DNA of 8,783 nt from Candidatus Peregrinibacteria bacterium (GTDB lineage: Bacteria > Patescibacteriota > Gracilibacteria > UBA1369): NCBI GenBank assembly GCA_014728765.1, contig WJLA01000006.1, positions 1 through 8,783 on the forward strand, written 5' to 3'. Under the pieces are notes generated by a model. That model made no database searches, was not told the origin of the DNA, and was given only the letters and a program-made list of their open reading frames with translations. A program made the position numbers and the translations under genes. Positions 7,171-8,783 of the stretch are shown here, piece after piece (positions within the stretch are counted from its first letter, which is position 1; every line of letters begins with the position of its first letter).

Positions 7171-7317
7171 GGTCGCTTTAAGAGATTTGAATGGATTGAC
7201 CCATCCAACTGATCTTGCTGAGCTTTGGCGAATTATTTCCAGTCCTGCCACGGACCACCTGTTTGACGTATAGGAGAAACTAAAAGAAGTTTAACTGCCT
7301 ATACCAGGTCGCTTTAA
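7171..7317 (-). repeat. 11-bp direct repeat inside the RNA locus
   Basis: GGTCGCTTTAA occurs exactly at 7171-7181 and 7307-7317, 136 bases apart, each followed by a looser match (ATTTGAA then TGG; GATTGAA, two extra bases, then TGG). In the putative - strand RNA both copies read TTAAAGCGACC, so either could occupy the same pairing partner. This may be an internal duplication of a structural module or chance. Confidence 0.45.
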
Positions 7318-7656
7318 ACGGATTGAAGATGGTCATTCTTCGCTCCATCGCTAAGCAAAGACGGAAAGAAGCCGAAGAGTTCTAGGGCGTTGGGCTCTCA
7401 AGGATTATGACTGTTCTAAATTATTCAAAGATTTGTCTAACGAATCTAAACCACGGTTTAGATAAAGATAGATATTATTTTGATGCTTGGGAGAACAGAA
7501 TTTTATGAAGTGAGGCTAACCAATTCGACTCCTTCTCTGTCTTTACTTGCTCTTTATTTGAGCTATTTTATTTTTAAAGAACTTTGTTTTTGTTTTTGAT
7601 TTGTTGTTGTAAGGTTTTTTGTATTTTCTTCTAACCTCAACTTTTCAAATCATGTC

Positions 7657-7684
7657 ATTGTATCAAATTTATTTGTCTTTGCAA
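7657..7684 (-). promoter_or_regulatory. promoter for the - strand RNA locus
   Basis: Read on the - strand: TTGCAA (7679-7684), a 16-base spacer and TACAAT (7657-7662), with TGa directly before the hexamer (extended -10). This is the best sigma-70-like promoter in the window, and the predicted start is near 7650. No protein frame of note begins downstream of it on that strand. Confidence 0.6.
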
Positions 7685-7727
7685 ACTATTTTAATAGCCA
7701 TATTCTGTATTAATGTTTTAATTCAGC

Positions 7728-7742
7728 TTGATTTTTAATCAA
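7728..7742 (+). promoter_or_regulatory. palindrome at -42 of the 7777 gene, possible FNR/CRP-like site
   Basis: TTGATT-TTT-AATCAA is a perfect 15-base inverted repeat in the gap between the - strand promoter and the 7777 gene. Its centre (7735) is 42 bases before ATG 7777, the class II activator position if that mRNA is leaderless. The arms match the FNR half site TTGAT, but spacing is N5 rather than N4, and the local regulator's helix favours GTGA. It may be a site for another dimeric regulator or simply A/T-rich symmetry. Confidence 0.35.
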
Positions 7743-7764
7743 ATTAGCCTTAATTTGTTTTCCT

Positions 7765-7770
7765 TAAGCT
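7765..7770 (+). promoter_or_regulatory. candidate -10 for the 7777 gene
   Basis: TAAGCT lies at -12 to -7 of ATG 7777, implying a leaderless transcript. There is no Shine-Dalgarno and no clear -35; the palindrome at 7728-7742 overlaps the -35 zone, which would suit an activator-dependent promoter. Confidence 0.35.
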
Positions 7771-7776
7771 TATTTC

Positions 7777-8451
7777 ATGAGTTACAAAGACTTTGAAAGC
7801 AAAAAAAATATAGATATTAAATATAGTGTCTTTCAAGTTGCTCGCATTTTAAAAAACAAACCGTATTTGAACTTATTCGCAATTCACCTTGATACCGGGC
7901 AAATCGTAAAAATTGAATTGAATTCGTACGATCAACCAATTTGCGTGCTTGGTAAGAATAAACTTCTTTTAGACGATAGATTTGTTTTTGATGCAAAAAC
8001 ATTGGAAATTATTAACAACGAAAGTAACTTGAATGGAGTTATTGAAAAATCGAATATATCTTCATTTGCTGAAGCAAGGTCTGAGCTTGAAGAATCTTTA
8101 TTTGACTTGCGAAATGAAACAAAAAAAGACTTGGAGAAGGCGGGTATATACCGTATTGGTATCCATAAAACAGTTTTCTGGGTTGATGAAAACTTTCTAC
8201 ATTTTATGACTGATACGGAAATTGCAGAGATATATTTGGATTCAATTAAAGAATCAATGCGAAAGAAAGCTGAAAGAATAAATAATAAAGGGAAATTTAA
8301 CATTAGATCTTTTGGTAAAATAATTGACAACGAAAATGTCATTTCCTTAATCAAGGAGTATTTAGAATCAACAGGATTTAAATTCTTATATACTAAACCA
8401 ACAAACACGGGTTATGTTAGGGCGGTTGCCTCAAAAAAATATATTAAATAA
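7777..8451 (+). CDS. hypothetical protein, 224 residues
   Basis: I do not recognise the family. The frame is intact and its codon use resembles the neighbours. The protein has no signal peptide or membrane segment and is predicted soluble. Residues about 12-75 alternate hydrophobic strands (YSVFQVARIL, LNLFAIHLD, QIVKIELNSY, QPICVLG, DRFVFDAKTLEII). Residues about 96-122 form a charged amphipathic helix (FAEARSELEESLFDLRNETKKDLEK), then strands (YRIGIHKTVFWV) and a second helical part with a basic stretch (about 145-170, ESMRKKAERINNKGK). The C-terminus (about 185-224) is helix then strand and ends in basic residues. ATG 7777 is the first possible start, since TAA 7765-7767 precedes it in frame. 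The gene stands alone between the RNA locus and the next gene; a palindrome upstream suggests regulated expression. Function unknown. Confidence 0.8.
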   Translation: MSYKDFESKKNIDIKYSVFQVARILKNKPYLNLFAIHLDTGQIVKIELNSYDQPICVLGKNKLLLDDRFVFDAKTLEIINNESNLNGVIEKSNISSFAEARSELEESLFDLRNETKKDLEKAGIYRIGIHKTVFWVDENFLHFMTDTEIAEIYLDSIKESMRKKAERINNKGKFNIRSFGKIIDNENVISLIKEYLESTGFKFLYTKPTNTGYVRAVASKKYIK

Positions 8452-8453
8452 TT

Positions 8454-8474
8454 GTCATTATTTTGACCTTTTTT
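8454..8474 (+). terminator. weak candidate terminator after the 7777 gene
   Basis: GTCA (8454-8457) and TGAC (8464-8467) could form a four-pair stem just after the stop, followed by a T-run (8469-8474). The stem is too short for confidence, and the same bases supply a TTGACC that could be part of the next promoter. Confidence 0.25.
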
Positions 8475-8486
8475 GTTTAATGTATT

Positions 8487-8495
8487 TGCTATAGT
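8487..8495 (+). promoter_or_regulatory. extended -10 promoter for the last gene
   Basis: TGc-TATAGT (hexamer 8490-8495) is a good extended -10 element. TTGACC (8463-8468) lies 21 bases before the hexamer, longer than usual, so it may not serve as the -35. The predicted transcription start is near 8502, which is itself the A of an ATG. Confidence 0.5.
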
Positions 8496-8501
8496 GTCTT
8501 A

Positions 8502-8555
8502 ATGGAAAAATGTAAAAAAAATGAATCAGCAGAAAAACAACAATCTGGAGAATGA
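8502..8555 (+). other. short ORF (17 codons) at the predicted transcription start, overlapping the next gene
   Basis: ATG 8502 begins the peptide MEKCKKNESAEKQQSGE and stops at TGA 8553-8555. It starts exactly where the TGc-TATAGT promoter predicts transcription to begin, so it would be read as a leaderless frame. It overlaps ATG 8521 of the longer gene in another frame and crosses a run of eight A (8514-8521). One A fewer would join it in frame to the longer gene. It could be a leader peptide, a slippage site, a homopolymer error or chance. Confidence 0.3.
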
Positions 8556-8783
8556 CATTTTGGTAAAAGTAGATGCAGATGGTTTGGATGAGGAAACTGC
8601 TATAACATCTCATATCAGAGACATCAAAAGACTGCCAATGGAAGAAAACTCAAATCAATTGGACTGTAATAAATGTCATGATTCTTGCAGTATCAAAGAA
8701 ATTTCAGAACAAGCAAAAATGCTGGTTAATTCCAATTACTCAACCATTGATACTTTTATTGCCATGGAGAGTGAAACAAGTCA
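8521..8783 (+). CDS. hypothetical protein with CxxCHxxC motif, 3'-truncated by window edge
   Basis: The frame opens at ATG 8521 and is still open at the last base; 87 codons are visible. The product is hydrophilic with no signal peptide. An Asn/Gln-rich start (about 2-11) is followed by an acidic segment (LVKVDADGLDEETAITSH, 14-31) and a cysteine cluster at Cys49, Cys52, His53 and Cys56 (CNKCHDSC), which could bind zinc or another metal, and then by helix (KEISEQAKMLVNS). CNKCH also fits the haem c motif CxxCH, but without an export signal haem attachment is unlikely. I cannot name the family. An extended -10 promoter lies about 26 bases upstream. No Shine-Dalgarno precedes ATG 8521; an ATG at 8502 in another frame competes as start. 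Whether the gene continues past the window is not visible. Confidence 0.65.
   Translation, partial: MNQQKNNNLENDILVKVDADGLDEETAITSHIRDIKRLPMEENSNQLDCNKCHDSCSIKEISEQAKMLVNSNYSTIDTFIAMESETS

Larger units (their letters stand above)
7052..7650 (-). ncRNA. putative structured non-coding RNA, about 600 nt, unknown class
   Basis: There is no credible protein gene in 7022-7776. On the - strand the stretch has an extended -10 promoter (7657-7684), a predicted start near 7650 and a strong terminator at 7052-7081. Between them lie many hairpins: GAAG-t-GAG/CTC-CTTC (7507-7514 with 7529-7535), ATCTAAACC/GGTTTAGAT (7444-7452 with 7455-7463), alternative stems 7325-7329/7337-7341 and 7328-7332/7345-7349, a long arm joining ACCTG/CAGGT (7257-7261 with 7305-7309), GTATAGG/CCTATAC (7268-7274 with 7298-7304) and AAACT/AGTTT (7277-7281 with 7288-7292), then GTCC/GGAC (7242-7245 with 7252-7255), TGGAT/ATCCA (7192-7196 with 7203-7207) and GCGA/TCGC (7165-7168 with 7173-7176). 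The core (about 7162-7580) is flanked on the - strand by unstructured CAAAAACAAAAAC linkers (about 7140-7161 and 7583-7606). I could not match it to tmRNA, RNase P RNA, SRP RNA, rRNA or a named riboswitch. Strand and boundaries are inferred. Confidence 0.5.

Noticed and set aside
7048..7251. A - strand open frame of 67 codons running into the terminator
   Set aside because: Its composition follows the hairpins and the poly-A linker (a KKKQKQK stretch) and its end is encoded by the terminator stem and T-run. It has no recognisable domain, so it is an accidental frame in the RNA locus.
7521..7535. TTCGACTCC on the + strand as a tRNA T-arm
   Set aside because: The flanking bases do not form a five-pair stem and there is no acceptor or anticodon arm around it.
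7052..7650. tmRNA or RNase P RNA as identity of the - strand RNA
   Set aside because: For tmRNA I found no tRNA-like 3' end (no GGTTCGA T-arm followed by an acceptor strand and CCA) and no alanine-rich tag frame. For RNase P RNA the conserved GAGGAAAGTCC and ACAGAA P4 strands are missing. A fragment GTCCGTGGCA resembles part of E. coli RNase P RNA but stands alone. A divergent member cannot be fully excluded by eye.
8665..8679. CNKCH as a haem c attachment site
   Set aside because: The protein has no visible signal peptide and the motif sits in a hydrophilic cysteine cluster with a further Cys, more like a metal site.

Overview
The window is AT-rich (about one third GC by eye) and gene-dense, with all recognised protein genes on the + strand. 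No recognisable start codon is preceded by a Shine-Dalgarno sequence. The gene set (cell-surface GT2 glycosyltransferases, ValRS, a Crp/Fnr regulator, a thioredoxin-fold lipoprotein, an SLH-M23 envelope peptidase) and the A/T-rich style suggest an uncultivated bacterium, possibly of the Patescibacteria/CPR or a similar reduced lineage. That placement is inference; nothing here is a taxonomic marker. The code looks standard: glycine is written GGN, long frames have no internal TGA, and the regulator gene ends in TGA.

Layout. 2-640: end of a GT2 glycosyltransferase cut by the window edge. 676-1503: a second GT2 enzyme with a GTG start and its own promoter. 1568-4459: valS, followed with no gap and in the same frame by a Crp/Fnr-family regulator (4460-5113). 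5114-5188: intergenic region with a near-perfect CRP-type palindrome. 5189-5668: a thioredoxin-fold lipoprotein, closed by an intrinsic terminator (5687-5724). 5747-7021: a secreted SLH plus M23 peptidase. 7022-7776: about 755 bases with no protein gene. This stretch holds, on the - strand, a good promoter, many hairpins and a strong rho-independent terminator, read here as an undescribed structured RNA of about 600 nt. 7777-8451: an unrecognised 224-residue protein. 8521-8783: the start of an unrecognised protein with a CxxCHxxC motif, cut by the window end.

How the genes may work together. The regulator keeps the Arg-Glu-x-x-x-Arg residues that let CRP read GTGA, and a GTGAT-N4-ATCAC site lies just behind its own gene, 41.5 bp from the start predicted by a TAGGAT -10 element. 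The simplest reading is that it activates the redox lipoprotein. A second palindrome, TTGATT-TTT-AATCAA, sits 42 bp before the start codon at 7777. The GT2 enzymes, lipoprotein and SLH-M23 peptidase all point to envelope construction.

The two strongest leads are the - strand RNA locus and the repeated placement of a -10-like hexamer exactly 12 to 7 bases before start codons, which predicts leaderless mRNAs.
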